This document shows positions 1 through 7,520 of a stretch of 45,065 nucleotides of DNA, piece by piece. The stretch comes from Terriglobia bacterium. GTDB lineage: Bacteria > Acidobacteriota > Terriglobia > Terriglobales > Acidobacteriaceae. Positions within the stretch are counted from its first letter, which is position 1. Each line of letters opens with the position of its first letter. The notes beneath the pieces are model-generated. The model saw nothing but the letters and a program-made list of their open reading frames with translations. It had not been told where the DNA came from and made no database searches. Location of the stretch: positions 1 through 45,065 of the forward strand of contig JAIQFW010000004.1 in the NCBI GenBank assembly GCA_020073105.1. Reading direction: 5' to 3'. Made by a program: the position numbers and the translations under genes.

Positions 1-114
1 GGCTGTCCGTTTCGATGCAACTTCTGCAACGCGGGCGATATCTACTTTCAGAAGATGAACCTGTTCAGCGACGCCTACGTCGAGGAGGAATTGACCTACG
101 TCGCCCGAATGGCG
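1..114 (+). pseudogene. Radical SAM protein fragment, cut at window edge and broken downstream
   Basis: Frame 1 is open from the first base and reads a radical SAM cluster motif CPFRCNFC (CxxxCxxC, three cysteines for the 4Fe-4S/SAM cluster) followed by a plausible continuation through 'FSDAYVEEELTYVAR'. After about base 110 the frame becomes low-complexity Ser/Arg/Pro sequence, while frame 3 becomes protein-like. Only about 36 residues follow the cysteine motif, far too few to complete the radical SAM barrel, so the gene is broken here by a deletion, a rearrangement or an assembly join. The N-terminus lies outside the window. It may have been another B12-binding radical SAM protein like the HpnJ at 1832, but too little is left to name a subfamily. 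Confidence 0.6.
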
Positions 115-371
115 TCCTGGTCCGCATCAAACGTGACCTCCCCGAGGCGGCGCGGTTGCTGCGCCGCTACCTCGCCAACGGAACGGTTGAAGAGGCCCCC
201 GCTTTCAAGGCCCATTACCTACTGGGCACCTTGTTGGAGAAAGACGGAGACAAGGCGGCGGCAGCCCAGGAGTATCGCGCTGCGCTCGCCCTGGTTAGCA
301 GCTTTTCTCCTGCGCGAGATGCGTTGAATCGCCTTGAACGCCAGAGTGCGGATTCGACAGCTTCGCGCTGA
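99..371 (+). pseudogene. TPR-repeat protein, C-terminal remnant
   Basis: Frame 3 from about base 99 reads an alpha-helical TPR-like stretch: 'LPEAARLLRRYLANG', then 'AHYLLGTLLEKDGDKAAAAQ' and 'EYRAALAL', with the alternating small and large residues typical of a tetratricopeptide pair. It ends in TGA at 369-371. An ATG at base 15 is in frame, but the residues it would add are the out-of-frame translation of the radical SAM fragment, so it is not a convincing native start. A gene finder would probably call 15-371 as one 118-aa protein. I read it as the 3' end of a TPR protein whose 5' part is missing. It lies 58 nt upstream of the TolC-like gene and could have been in the same operon. Confidence 0.5.
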
Positions 372-429
372 CAGCGGGCATCCCGCTGACAATCTCATTC
401 TCGAATTCCTGCTTTCTTGAGGTGAACCG

Positions 430-1749
430 ATGAAACCCGCTTCGCGTCGTGCCGCACTTGCCTTCTGGTTTGTCCTCGGCGTCATGGCCTTGCAATCTTC
501 CGCCATTCTTGCGGCGGAAACCGTGCCTCTTAAACGAATTGTGGAGCTGGCGCTGAGCCATGGCTCTACTGCGGCGGCTGCTGATGCAGCCCAGCAGCGA
601 GCGTTTGCCTCCTACCACGAGTTACGCAACCAGTACGTGCCGACGTTGATAGTTGGGTCAGGATTGGGTAAGAGTTGGGGCTATCCCCTGACCCTGGAAG
701 GATCAGCGCCGTCGATCATCAACACCACGGCACAATCCGCGCTGTTCAATCCCGCGCTGCGCGACTTTGTGCGCGAAGCCAGGACGGAATGGCAGGCCAG
801 TTCGGTGCAGACGAAAGACCAGCGCGACCAGGTAATTCAGGATGCGGTTCTCGCCTACACCGAGCTGAGCAAGTGGCAAACGCTCATGTCTCATCTGAGC
901 GCAGAATACGCGCGCGCCCTGAAGATGGAAGAGACTGTCAATCAACGCGTGCAGGAGGGAGTCGATAGCCCTCTGGCACGCAATCAGGCGCGACTTGGCA
1001 CTGCCCGGATCTATCTCCGTATTTCGCAGGCGCAGGGTTCGATCGACATCCTGCGCAACCGGCTCTCGCAAATGACCGGCCTGCCGGCCGCCTCGATTGA
1101 AGCGATCCCTGATTCGGTTCCAGCGTTGCCAGAAATCAAGCAGGACGACAATTTGATGGCCAAAGCCATGGAGATGAGTCCCGTGATCCAAGTGGCATCG
1201 CTACATTCTACTGCCCTGGGTTTCCACGCTCGCGGCGAACATCGCTCCATGTGGCCGACCGTTGACTTCGCTGCCCAATACGCGTTGCTCTCCACCTATA
1301 ACAACTATCAGGACTTCTTCCGCGCCGGAAGCTTCCAGCGGCACAATGCAACCCTAGGTGTGGCGATCCGCTTTCCCTTCTTCAGCCCGGCGCAGCGTGC
1401 CCGGGCCCAGGCAGCCGATGCCGACGCGCTCAGGGCCAAGAAAGATGCGGATACAACTCGAGACCGCGTCTCCGACCAGACCTTGAGATTGCAGCGCTCG
1501 GTGGACCAGTTGGCCGCAGCGCGGGAGGTGGCCGATCTCGAGTACCAGATCGCAAAGTCGAATCTGGATGCGATTCTTGTTCGGGTCGATGCTGGGACGG
1601 GAACTCTCCACGATGAGGACGAGGCCCGGAATCAGGCCAATGACCGCTATAACGCGCTCCAGGATGCCAATTTTGACCTGGAACGGGCCCGTATCACCCT
1701 CCTGCGGGCCACCGGCGAACTCGCCAACTGGGTGGGTATTGGCAAGTAA
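430..1749 (+). CDS. TolC-family outer membrane efflux protein
   Basis: A 439-aa protein with an N-terminal signal sequence (basic start, hydrophobic residues about 8-28, likely cleavage after 'ILAAE'). The rest is a long, mostly helical protein with two related halves, as in the TolC/outer membrane factor family (OEP repeats): helical heptad regions at about 130-225 and 330-435, with Gly/aromatic-rich strand segments at about 60-110 and 270-320. Length is normal for the family. TolC-type proteins trimerise into an outer-membrane channel and periplasmic tunnel used by tripartite pumps. No adaptor (HlyD/MFP) or RND/ABC partner is seen nearby; the neighbours are a TPR remnant and hpnJ. The start is supported by a GAGGTG ribosome site 6 nt before the ATG. 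Confidence 0.88.
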   Translation: MKPASRRAALAFWFVLGVMALQSSAILAAETVPLKRIVELALSHGSTAAAADAAQQRAFASYHELRNQYVPTLIVGSGLGKSWGYPLTLEGSAPSIINTTAQSALFNPALRDFVREARTEWQASSVQTKDQRDQVIQDAVLAYTELSKWQTLMSHLSAEYARALKMEETVNQRVQEGVDSPLARNQARLGTARIYLRISQAQGSIDILRNRLSQMTGLPAASIEAIPDSVPALPEIKQDDNLMAKAMEMSPVIQVASLHSTALGFHARGEHRSMWPTVDFAAQYALLSTYNNYQDFFRAGSFQRHNATLGVAIRFPFFSPAQRARAQAADADALRAKKDADTTRDRVSDQTLRLQRSVDQLAAAREVADLEYQIAKSNLDAILVRVDAGTGTLHDEDEARNQANDRYNALQDANFDLERARITLLRATGELANWVGIGK

Positions 1750-1813
1750 ATGCCCAACGGTGCATGTACTTGAAATATACCGGGGAATGAGCAAATGGCG
1801 GGAAAGATGTTAG

Positions 1814-1819
1814 TATAAA
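1814..1819 (+). promoter_or_regulatory. Possible -10 element of hpnJ giving a near-leaderless mRNA
   Basis: TATAAA lies 12 nt upstream of the hpnJ ATG at 1832 in an AT-rich patch between GC-rich genes. No Shine-Dalgarno sequence precedes the ATG. If this is the -10 box, transcription would start at about 1825-1828 and leave only a few untranslated bases. No good -35 match was found at 16-18 nt, so this is tentative. Confidence 0.3.
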
Positions 1820-1831
1820 TTACCCATAAAT

Positions 1832-3310
1832 ATGCCCCTAAAAACTCTGTTTTTGAATCCACCCTCATTTGAGAATTTCGACGGAGGGGCGGGGTCTCGT
1901 TGGCCCGCGACCCGCGAGATCGAGTCATACTGGTATCCGGTGTGGCTGGCTTATCCTGCCGGAATGCTGGAGGGTGCCCGCCTGCTGGATGCTCCCCCGC
2001 ACCATGTTTCGGCCGAAGAAACCATCCAGATCGCCCGTGACTATGAGTTCCTAGTTCTGTTCACCAGTACGCCGGGCTTTCCTGGAGACATCCGGCTGGC
2101 GCACAAGATCAAGGAAGTTAATCCCAAGATCAAGATCGCCTTTGTCGGCCCGCACGTGACCGTGCTGCCCGAAAGGTCGCTCAAGGACTGCCCGGCGATC
2201 GATTTCGTGGTACGCAAGGAGTTTGATTACGCGGCGGTCGAGTTTGCTCAAGGCAAGCCTCTGGAAGAGATCCTGGGCATTTCCTACCGGAAAAACGGAT
2301 CGATCGTGCACACCCCCGATCGCGCGGAGGTTCAGGACCTGGATTCCCTGCCCCATGCGACCGATGTCTACCGGCGCGACCTGGACGTCACTCGCTACAA
2401 CGTGCCGTTCCTGCTCTACCCTTTCGTTTCGCTCTACACCACGCGCGGCTGCCCGGCGCAGTGCACCTTCTGCCTGTGGCCGCAGACCTTGAGCGGACAC
2501 CCCTGGCGTAAGCGGTCCACCGACGATGTGGCACGCGAGATGGCCAAGGCAAAACAATACTGGCCCAACGTGCGCGAGTTTTTCTTCGATGACGACACCT
2601 TCAATATTCAAGGGGCACGGACGATCGAACTCTGCTCGAAGCTCAAGCCGTTGAAGCTGACCTGGTCTTGTACCTCACGCGTCACCACAGACTACGAGAC
2701 CTTGAAGGCCATGAAGGAAGCGGGTTGCCGGTTGCTGATCGTGGGCTACGAATCCGGCGATCAGCAGATCTTGAAAAACATCAAGAAGGGCGCGACCATC
2801 GAGCGGGCACGCCAGTTCACCAAGGATTGTCATAAGCTGGGACTCGTCATCCATGGTGATTTCATTCTCGGGCTGCCCGGCGAAACTCGCGAAACCATCC
2901 AGAACACGATCCAGTTTGCTAAGGAGCTGGACGTGGAGACGATCCAGGTCTCTGTTGCCCACGCATATCCGGGGACCGAGCTCTATGACTACGCTGTGAA
3001 AAACGGCTTCATGGTGGCGGACAACAAGATGGTGGACGAGGGCGGGCACCAGTTGGCCCACATCCAATATCCGGGTCTGCCCGCGGAAGAGATATTGGAA
3101 TCAGTCCATCGTTTCTACGATGAGTATTACTTCCGTCCAAAGGCAGTCTTCCGCATCCTGCGGAAGGCCGCGTTTGACGGCGTCGAGCGCAAACGTCTGT
3201 ACAAAGAGGCGAAGTCCTTTTTGAAACTCCGCGCCACCCGGCATAAGTGGGTCAAGGAGAGACGCGAAAAGGAAGACTCCACCGCCGCAGCTGCACCGGC
3301 CAAGGCATAG
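1832..3310 (+). CDS. hpnJ: Hopanoid biosynthesis radical SAM protein HpnJ (B12-binding domain)
   Basis: A 492-aa protein with an N-terminal cobalamin-binding-like domain (about 1-150), then a radical SAM domain with the cluster motif GCPAQCTFC (Cys207, Cys211, Cys214). The N-terminal signature 'NPPSFENFDGGAGSRWPATR' and 'YPAGMLEGARLLDAPPHH' are characteristic of HpnJ. HpnJ is linked to bacteriohopanetetrol cyclitol ether formation, thought to be a radical ring contraction of the sugar-bearing hopanoid. The C-terminus (about 440-492) is basic and low in complexity. It stands alone on the + strand, followed by two small membrane proteins and facing the main hopanoid operon. The usual partners HpnI (glycosyltransferase) and HpnK (deacetylase) are not in the window. 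There is no clear ribosome site before the ATG. Confidence 0.93.
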   Translation: MPLKTLFLNPPSFENFDGGAGSRWPATREIESYWYPVWLAYPAGMLEGARLLDAPPHHVSAEETIQIARDYEFLVLFTSTPGFPGDIRLAHKIKEVNPKIKIAFVGPHVTVLPERSLKDCPAIDFVVRKEFDYAAVEFAQGKPLEEILGISYRKNGSIVHTPDRAEVQDLDSLPHATDVYRRDLDVTRYNVPFLLYPFVSLYTTRGCPAQCTFCLWPQTLSGHPWRKRSTDDVAREMAKAKQYWPNVREFFFDDDTFNIQGARTIELCSKLKPLKLTWSCTSRVTTDYETLKAMKEAGCRLLIVGYESGDQQILKNIKKGATIERARQFTKDCHKLGLVIHGDFILGLPGETRETIQNTIQFAKELDVETIQVSVAHAYPGTELYDYAVKNGFMVADNKMVDEGGHQLAHIQYPGLPAEEILESVHRFYDEYYFRPKAVFRILRKAAFDGVERKRLYKEAKSFLKLRATRHKWVKERREKEDSTAAAAPAKA

Positions 3311-3319
3311 GAAAACCGC

Positions 3320-3760
3320 GTGACATTTCGTAAGTATCTAGTGCTGGCTGGTGTGGCCGTATTTGCCGCTGTCGGCGATTGCCTGCTCTCTCTGGGCATG
3401 AAGCAAGTCGGCAGCATTTCCCTGCACCGCCTGCCGGAGATCGTCCTGACCGTCCTGAATCCCACGGTTGCGCTGGGAATTCTCCTGCTGCTGGGATTCT
3501 TCGCCTGCTACATGACGGCGCTTTCGTGGGCCGATCTGACTTACGTTCTGCCGGCGACCTCGGTCAGCTATATCCTGATTACGCTGATTGCAAGATTTTT
3601 CCTGCACGAGACCGTTAGCCTCGGCCGTTGGTTAGGGGTTGCCCTGATCTCGATCGGCGTGGGATTTGTCACCCTGGGCCCAGCGTTGACCCCCCACCCG
3701 CGGCAGGTGGAGTCGAATGACGCATTGGCGGTGCAGCTTTCCTCGGGGGCAGAGCCATGA
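3320..3760 (+). CDS. SMR/EamA-like four-helix membrane protein, first of a pair
   Basis: A 146-aa integral membrane protein with four hydrophobic segments (about 6-27, 47-68, 72-92, 100-118) and a hydrophilic C-terminal tail of about 25 residues. The pattern 'GDCLLSLGMKQVG' after helix 1 and 'LPATSVSYILITLIARFFLH' resembles small multidrug resistance and ArnE/ArnF-type half-transporters (DMT superfamily). The start is GTG, 9 nt after the hpnJ stop. Its end overlaps the next gene by ATGA. The two proteins share the motif GD-LLS--MKQVG and are clearly paralogues, so they probably work as a heterodimer. ArnE/F-type pairs flip lipid-linked substrates, which makes a role in moving a hopanoid or polyprenyl-linked sugar plausible but unproven. 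Confidence 0.82.
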   Translation: MTFRKYLVLAGVAVFAAVGDCLLSLGMKQVGSISLHRLPEIVLTVLNPTVALGILLLLGFFACYMTALSWADLTYVLPATSVSYILITLIARFFLHETVSLGRWLGVALISIGVGFVTLGPALTPHPRQVESNDALAVQLSSGAEP

Positions 3761-4137
3761 AGTCTATTTACGAATGGGGTGCAGTTGCAGCCATCGTACT
3801 GACTTCCACCGCTGGCGACGTATTGCTTTCGCGGGCCATGAAGCAAGTCGGGGATGTGGGACAACTTCGACGCCGCTCAGGTCTGCTGGCCGTCGTGGGA
3901 CGCGTGCTGCGCAATCCAAACTTCCCTCTCGGCATTCTGGCCATGGCCGTTGCCTTCTACAGCCTGCTTTTTGGACTGTCCTGGGGCGATGTGAGTCTGA
4001 TTGTCCCAGCCTCGACCTCTCTCACCTTCGTGACCAACGCACTGGCCGCCAAGATCTTCCTGCACGAGCGGGTGGACCAGCGTCGCTGGGTGGCGGCGCT
4101 GCTGGTGGCCGGCGGCGTGGTCCTCCTGGCTGCCTGA
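3757..4137 (+). CDS. SMR/EamA-like four-helix membrane protein, second of a pair
   Basis: A 126-aa membrane protein with four predicted helices (about 8-28, 50-70, 76-97, 105-124). It shares 'GDVLLSRAMKQVG' and 'PASTSLTFVTNALAAKIFLH' with its upstream neighbour (GDCLLSLGMKQVG; PATSVSYILITLIARFFLH), evidence of tandem duplication. The ATG overlaps the stop of the first gene (ATGA), so translation is coupled and equal amounts are expected, as for a two-subunit transporter. It lacks the hydrophilic tail of its partner. Only 16 nt separate its stop from the convergent hpnE stop. Family: drug/metabolite transporter superfamily. Substrate unknown. Confidence 0.82.
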   Translation: MKSIYEWGAVAAIVLTSTAGDVLLSRAMKQVGDVGQLRRRSGLLAVVGRVLRNPNFPLGILAMAVAFYSLLFGLSWGDVSLIVPASTSLTFVTNALAAKIFLHERVDQRRWVAALLVAGGVVLLAA

Positions 4138-4153
4138 CCCGTTCCGCACGGTT

Positions 4154-5596
4154 TCATCCAAACAGCCGCATGAACCCCGCGGCCGGTAAGTCCGGCACCA
4201 GAAAAGCCGCTTCCCGCAGGCCAGCCAGCCGTGCGACGCGTTGGGCTGCCACGTAGCCGCTGCGCACTGCACCCTCCATGGTGGCGGGCCATCCTGTGGC
4301 GGTCCAATCTCCCGCGAGAAAGACGCGCGACCACGGCGTTTCAGCCGGCGGCCGGAAGGCATCCACGCCTGGGCGCGCAGAGTATGTCGCGTGGACTTCT
4401 TTGATGACCGTGGACTTCACCAAGTTTGCGTCGCGTGCCCCGGGCAAGAACTCGCGGAGTTCCTTCAAGGCAAGTTCAACAATCTCGGTCTTGGATTTTT
4501 CCACCAAAGACTTCGACGAACTGACGACCAGCTCGACGTAGCTGCCGTTTGCCCCAGGCGCTGAATCCTCGCCCTTGCTGGTACCCTCGGCGCCTTCACG
4601 TCCGAGCAGTTTGGACTTGTGGAACATCCACTGAATCGTCCGGTCAAGCAAGACCGCGTGTTCCAGATCAGTGATTTGGCGATCAAACCAAAAGTGGATA
4701 CCGGTGATGGGTGAAGTCTCGAATCTCCCCAGCGCGTGCCGCAGAGGCTCTGCTGCCGAAGTCTGGGGCAGGATACGGGACAGAGCATCGAAGGGAATGG
4801 CCAACACGGCAAAATCGAATGCCGTCTCCCGGCCTCCGACTAACAGCTTCACGCCGCCGGGTTCACCCCGGAAACACTCCACACCGCTGCGGAAGCAGAC
4901 CTCGCCTCCACGGCCGGTAATGTATTCTCCTGCAACACCATACAGATCGGTCAAGGGTACAGTTGGTACTCCCATCCGGCCGGCGGAAGCAGATTTCAAA
5001 AAAGATTCACGGACGACCTGGGCAGCATAGGGCACGGAAATCCGGTCGAGGTCTTCGTTAAGCGCGCTTACCAGGATGGTCTTCCAAAAGCGGTCGATGG
5101 CCCGCTCGGTTTGTCCATGACGACGCAACCAGGTGAGAAATGACTCGCCAGAATCCCGCGGCGTGGTGGGCGCCAACGCGGCCATGGCGGCGGCAATCGC
5201 CAGCTTATCTTGCAGGTGCAGGCAGGCAGCACGCAAGAACGCGGGGCCGCAATGGAGTGGCGCGGGCAACGCCGACGGTTTTATCACTGAAGCCCGGCCG
5301 CCAGGTTCAAGAAACGTCAACCGGTCAAACCAGCGGATCTTCCGCTCGACTCCGACCCGCTTATAGAACTGGATCAGATTCGTGCAACACCCCAGCAGCA
5401 CATGCTGGCAATTGTCCACCACTTCACCGGTGCCGGGGTGCTGGTACGACGAGGCGCGACCGCCCAAATAAGGGCGGCGTTCAAAGAGGGTTACGCGAAA
5501 TCCACTGTCCGCAAGCGCGCACCCGGCTGCCAGGCCGGCCAACCCTCCTCCCACAACCGCCACCGTGGGAGCCTGTGACGAGGTTCCGGCCATCAC
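4154..5596 (-). CDS. hpnE: Squalene-associated FAD-dependent desaturase HpnE
   Basis: A 480-aa flavoprotein of the phytoene-desaturase-like amine oxidase family. The N-terminal dinucleotide fold has GGGLAGLAAG at residues 16-25, followed by 'GGRASSYQHPGTGEVVDNCQ', the typical HpnE/desaturase segment. The C-terminus has the FAD-closing motif 'FLAGDWTATGWPATMEGAV'. HpnE reduces hydroxysqualene to squalene, the last step of the HpnCDE route from farnesyl diphosphate. The start is GTG at 5594-5596, overlapping the hpnD stop (GTGA); the next codon is ATG, and either could be used. It is the last gene of the minus-strand hopanoid operon and converges on the SMR pair. Confidence 0.94.
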   Translation of the reverse strand: MMAGTSSQAPTVAVVGGGLAGLAAGCALADSGFRVTLFERRPYLGGRASSYQHPGTGEVVDNCQHVLLGCCTNLIQFYKRVGVERKIRWFDRLTFLEPGGRASVIKPSALPAPLHCGPAFLRAACLHLQDKLAIAAAMAALAPTTPRDSGESFLTWLRRHGQTERAIDRFWKTILVSALNEDLDRISVPYAAQVVRESFLKSASAGRMGVPTVPLTDLYGVAGEYITGRGGEVCFRSGVECFRGEPGGVKLLVGGRETAFDFAVLAIPFDALSRILPQTSAAEPLRHALGRFETSPITGIHFWFDRQITDLEHAVLLDRTIQWMFHKSKLLGREGAEGTSKGEDSAPGANGSYVELVVSSSKSLVEKSKTEIVELALKELREFLPGARDANLVKSTVIKEVHATYSARPGVDAFRPPAETPWSRVFLAGDWTATGWPATMEGAVRSGYVAAQRVARLAGLREAAFLVPDLPAAGFMRLFG

Positions 5597-6543
5597 GCGA
5601 GACGCTTCATGAAGCCCCTGGCTAGAATGCCGAGCTTCTCCCGCACTGTTAGGCTGACCTTACTGGAGAAAACGTCGTACTGGCGGAGTGCAATTTTGTC
5701 CAGCAAGCGCCGATAAATGGTGACCAGAACCCAGAGCGCCGGTTGGCTATCTTCGTCAATGAACCGGACCAATTCGTCTCCAGCGCGGTAGTATTCACGC
5801 GCACGGTCGGTTTCCATTGCCAGCAGCGGGCGTAATCTCGCGGGGTCAGGAGGGGAGCGCAACTCTAGCGGTGAAATTCCAAACCTCGCCAGATCCTCTT
5901 CCGGCAAGTAAACCCGCCCCATCGCCGCGTCTTCTTTCACGTCACGAATGATATTGGTCAGCTGAAAAGCCAGGCCGCAACGCTCGGCCAGCGGTTCTGC
6001 GGCCGGGTCGCGATAACCGAAAATACGAATGCAAACCAGGCCCACGACGGATGCGACCCGGTAGCAGTACAGGCGAAGGTCCTCGAAAGTGCGGTAGCGG
6101 ATCAGGGCCGTTGACTCTGCAGTTTCGCACAGCAACAGGTCCTCGACGTCGACATCGACATCCATCTCCGTTCCATAGGCCAGCTGATCCAGGAGTTCGA
6201 CAGGGATGTTGTAACGCCGTTGTGCGTCAGCCAAGGCCAGCAAAATCGGATCATCGGTGGGTTGCCCAGCCAGGGTTCGATGAACTGCCTCCAGCCAAGA
6301 CGTTATCTCTTGTCGTCGCTCGTGGAAAGGCAGCGTGGCATCATCGGCGATGTCATCACAACGCCGCATGAAGGCATAGACAGCACACAGGGCCTGTCGT
6401 TTTGGCGTCGGCAGGACCAGGAACGCGTAGTAGAAATTCTTGGCCGCTGCCCGCGTAATGTGGCGGCACACCGAGTATGCAACCGCGAGTTGCGATTCGG
6501 TAGGGGCGAAGGGTGCTGGAGCGGGCTGCACGGCGGCGCTCAT
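5593..6543 (-). CDS. hpnD: Presqualene diphosphate synthase HpnD
   Basis: A 316-aa trans-isoprenyl diphosphate synthase (squalene/phytoene synthase family). Both Asp-rich motifs are present: DDIADD (Asp63/Asp67) and the second at Asp201/Asp205 in 'NIIRDVKED'. HpnD condenses two farnesyl diphosphates to presqualene diphosphate. It is flanked by its pathway partners hpnC and hpnE and overlaps both (ATGA with hpnC, GTGA with hpnE), so the three are translationally coupled. The order C-D-E is the one seen in most bacterial hopanoid loci. Length is usual for the family. Confidence 0.94.
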   Translation of the reverse strand: MSAAVQPAPAPFAPTESQLAVAYSVCRHITRAAAKNFYYAFLVLPTPKRQALCAVYAFMRRCDDIADDATLPFHERRQEITSWLEAVHRTLAGQPTDDPILLALADAQRRYNIPVELLDQLAYGTEMDVDVDVEDLLLCETAESTALIRYRTFEDLRLYCYRVASVVGLVCIRIFGYRDPAAEPLAERCGLAFQLTNIIRDVKEDAAMGRVYLPEEDLARFGISPLELRSPPDPARLRPLLAMETDRAREYYRAGDELVRFIDEDSQPALWVLVTIYRRLLDKIALRQYDVFSSKVSLTVREKLGILARGFMKRLA

Positions 6544-7487
6544 CGCAGCTTACCCCACGCCGCGCGGGCCAGCAGGGCCAATTTACGCGACCTGGAAAGG
6601 GACGGTCTCCGGCCAAGCACGCAGTACCCCTGACGCTCGATCGCCCTGAGGATCTCCTGCCCACCCCGGCTGAACAATTCAATATCGATGGCCAGCTCGC
6701 GGGTGACCTTCTTAGCCAGTGGCAGGCCACTCTGGAACCATTCGTGTGCCCGGTCTACCTCGAACCGCATCAGGTCCCGGAACGCCGGAGTGTTCTGCTG
6801 CGTCGCAATATCACCTTCGCTTGCACCGAAACGTCGAAGGTCCTCCAAGGGGAGGTATACGCGGCCTTTGGCGTAGTCTACGCTTACGTCCTGCCAAAAA
6901 TTCGCCAGCTGCAGGGCGGTGCAAGTGAAATCGGAAAGCCCCTGGCGTTCGGCATCACGATAGCCGCAAACATAAAGCACGAGATGGCCTACAGGGTTGG
7001 CAGAATACCGGCAGTAGCCGAGCAGATCGCTGAATGTGGGATACCGCGTAACCGTTTGGTCTTGGCGAAACGCTGTCAACAGGTCAACAAACGTTTGCTT
7101 CGGAATCTCGAAGCAGCGGACGGTTTCGGCGAGCGCGACGAACACCGGATGGCGGGGACTGCCTTCATAGCATGCCTCCAACTCGGCTTCCCACTGGCCG
7201 AGCAGCTGCAGAGAGACGCGTGGGTCTCCCACCTCGTCTCCCAAATCGTCCGAGATCCGGCAATATGCGTAGATATTGAAGAAATGCTGTCGCAGCCGTT
7301 GGGGAAGAAACCAGGTTGCCACCGAGAAATTCTCGTAGTGGGTGCGTGCCAGCCTGCGGCAATACTGCTGGGCCTCTTCCGCCGTGGGCGCCTGGTCGGG
7401 AATGGCATACTCGGGCGGAAGACGCAACCAGCCTGCCAAGGCAGGAGAAACAGCAGTCCGGGACTCGTTGCTGGCAATGGATGACAT
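6540..7487 (-). CDS. hpnC: Hydroxysqualene synthase HpnC
   Basis: A 315-aa squalene/phytoene synthase family protein, paralogous to HpnD. The first Asp-rich motif is DDLGDE (Asp80/81/84) and the second is 'FWQDVSVD' (Asp200/Asp204). The FWQD signature and preceding 'YCRYSANPVGHLVL' are typical of HpnC rather than HpnD. It converts presqualene diphosphate to hydroxysqualene. It lies 33 nt downstream of a dehydrogenase gene and overlaps hpnD by ATGA. A long open frame on the opposite strand (6513-7484) is a shadow of this high-GC gene. Confidence 0.93.
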   Translation of the reverse strand: MSSIASNESRTAVSPALAGWLRLPPEYAIPDQAPTAEEAQQYCRRLARTHYENFSVATWFLPQRLRQHFFNIYAYCRISDDLGDEVGDPRVSLQLLGQWEAELEACYEGSPRHPVFVALAETVRCFEIPKQTFVDLLTAFRQDQTVTRYPTFSDLLGYCRYSANPVGHLVLYVCGYRDAERQGLSDFTCTALQLANFWQDVSVDYAKGRVYLPLEDLRRFGASEGDIATQQNTPAFRDLMRFEVDRAHEWFQSGLPLAKKVTRELAIDIELFSRGGQEILRAIERQGYCVLGRRPSLSRSRKLALLARAAWGKLR

Positions 7488-7520
7488 GGTCAGTTCTGTT
7501 CCCGGAAGTTAGCCTTGGTG

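Noticed and set aside
2051-2611. Open frame of 186 codons on the - strand inside hpnJ
   Set aside because: Antisense shadow of hpnJ, whose protein is clearly recognisable.
6513-7484. Long open frame (323 codons) on the + strand opposite hpnC
   Set aside because: It lies wholly antisense to hpnC, which has all family motifs; long antisense frames are expected in high-GC genes and this one has no recognisable domain.
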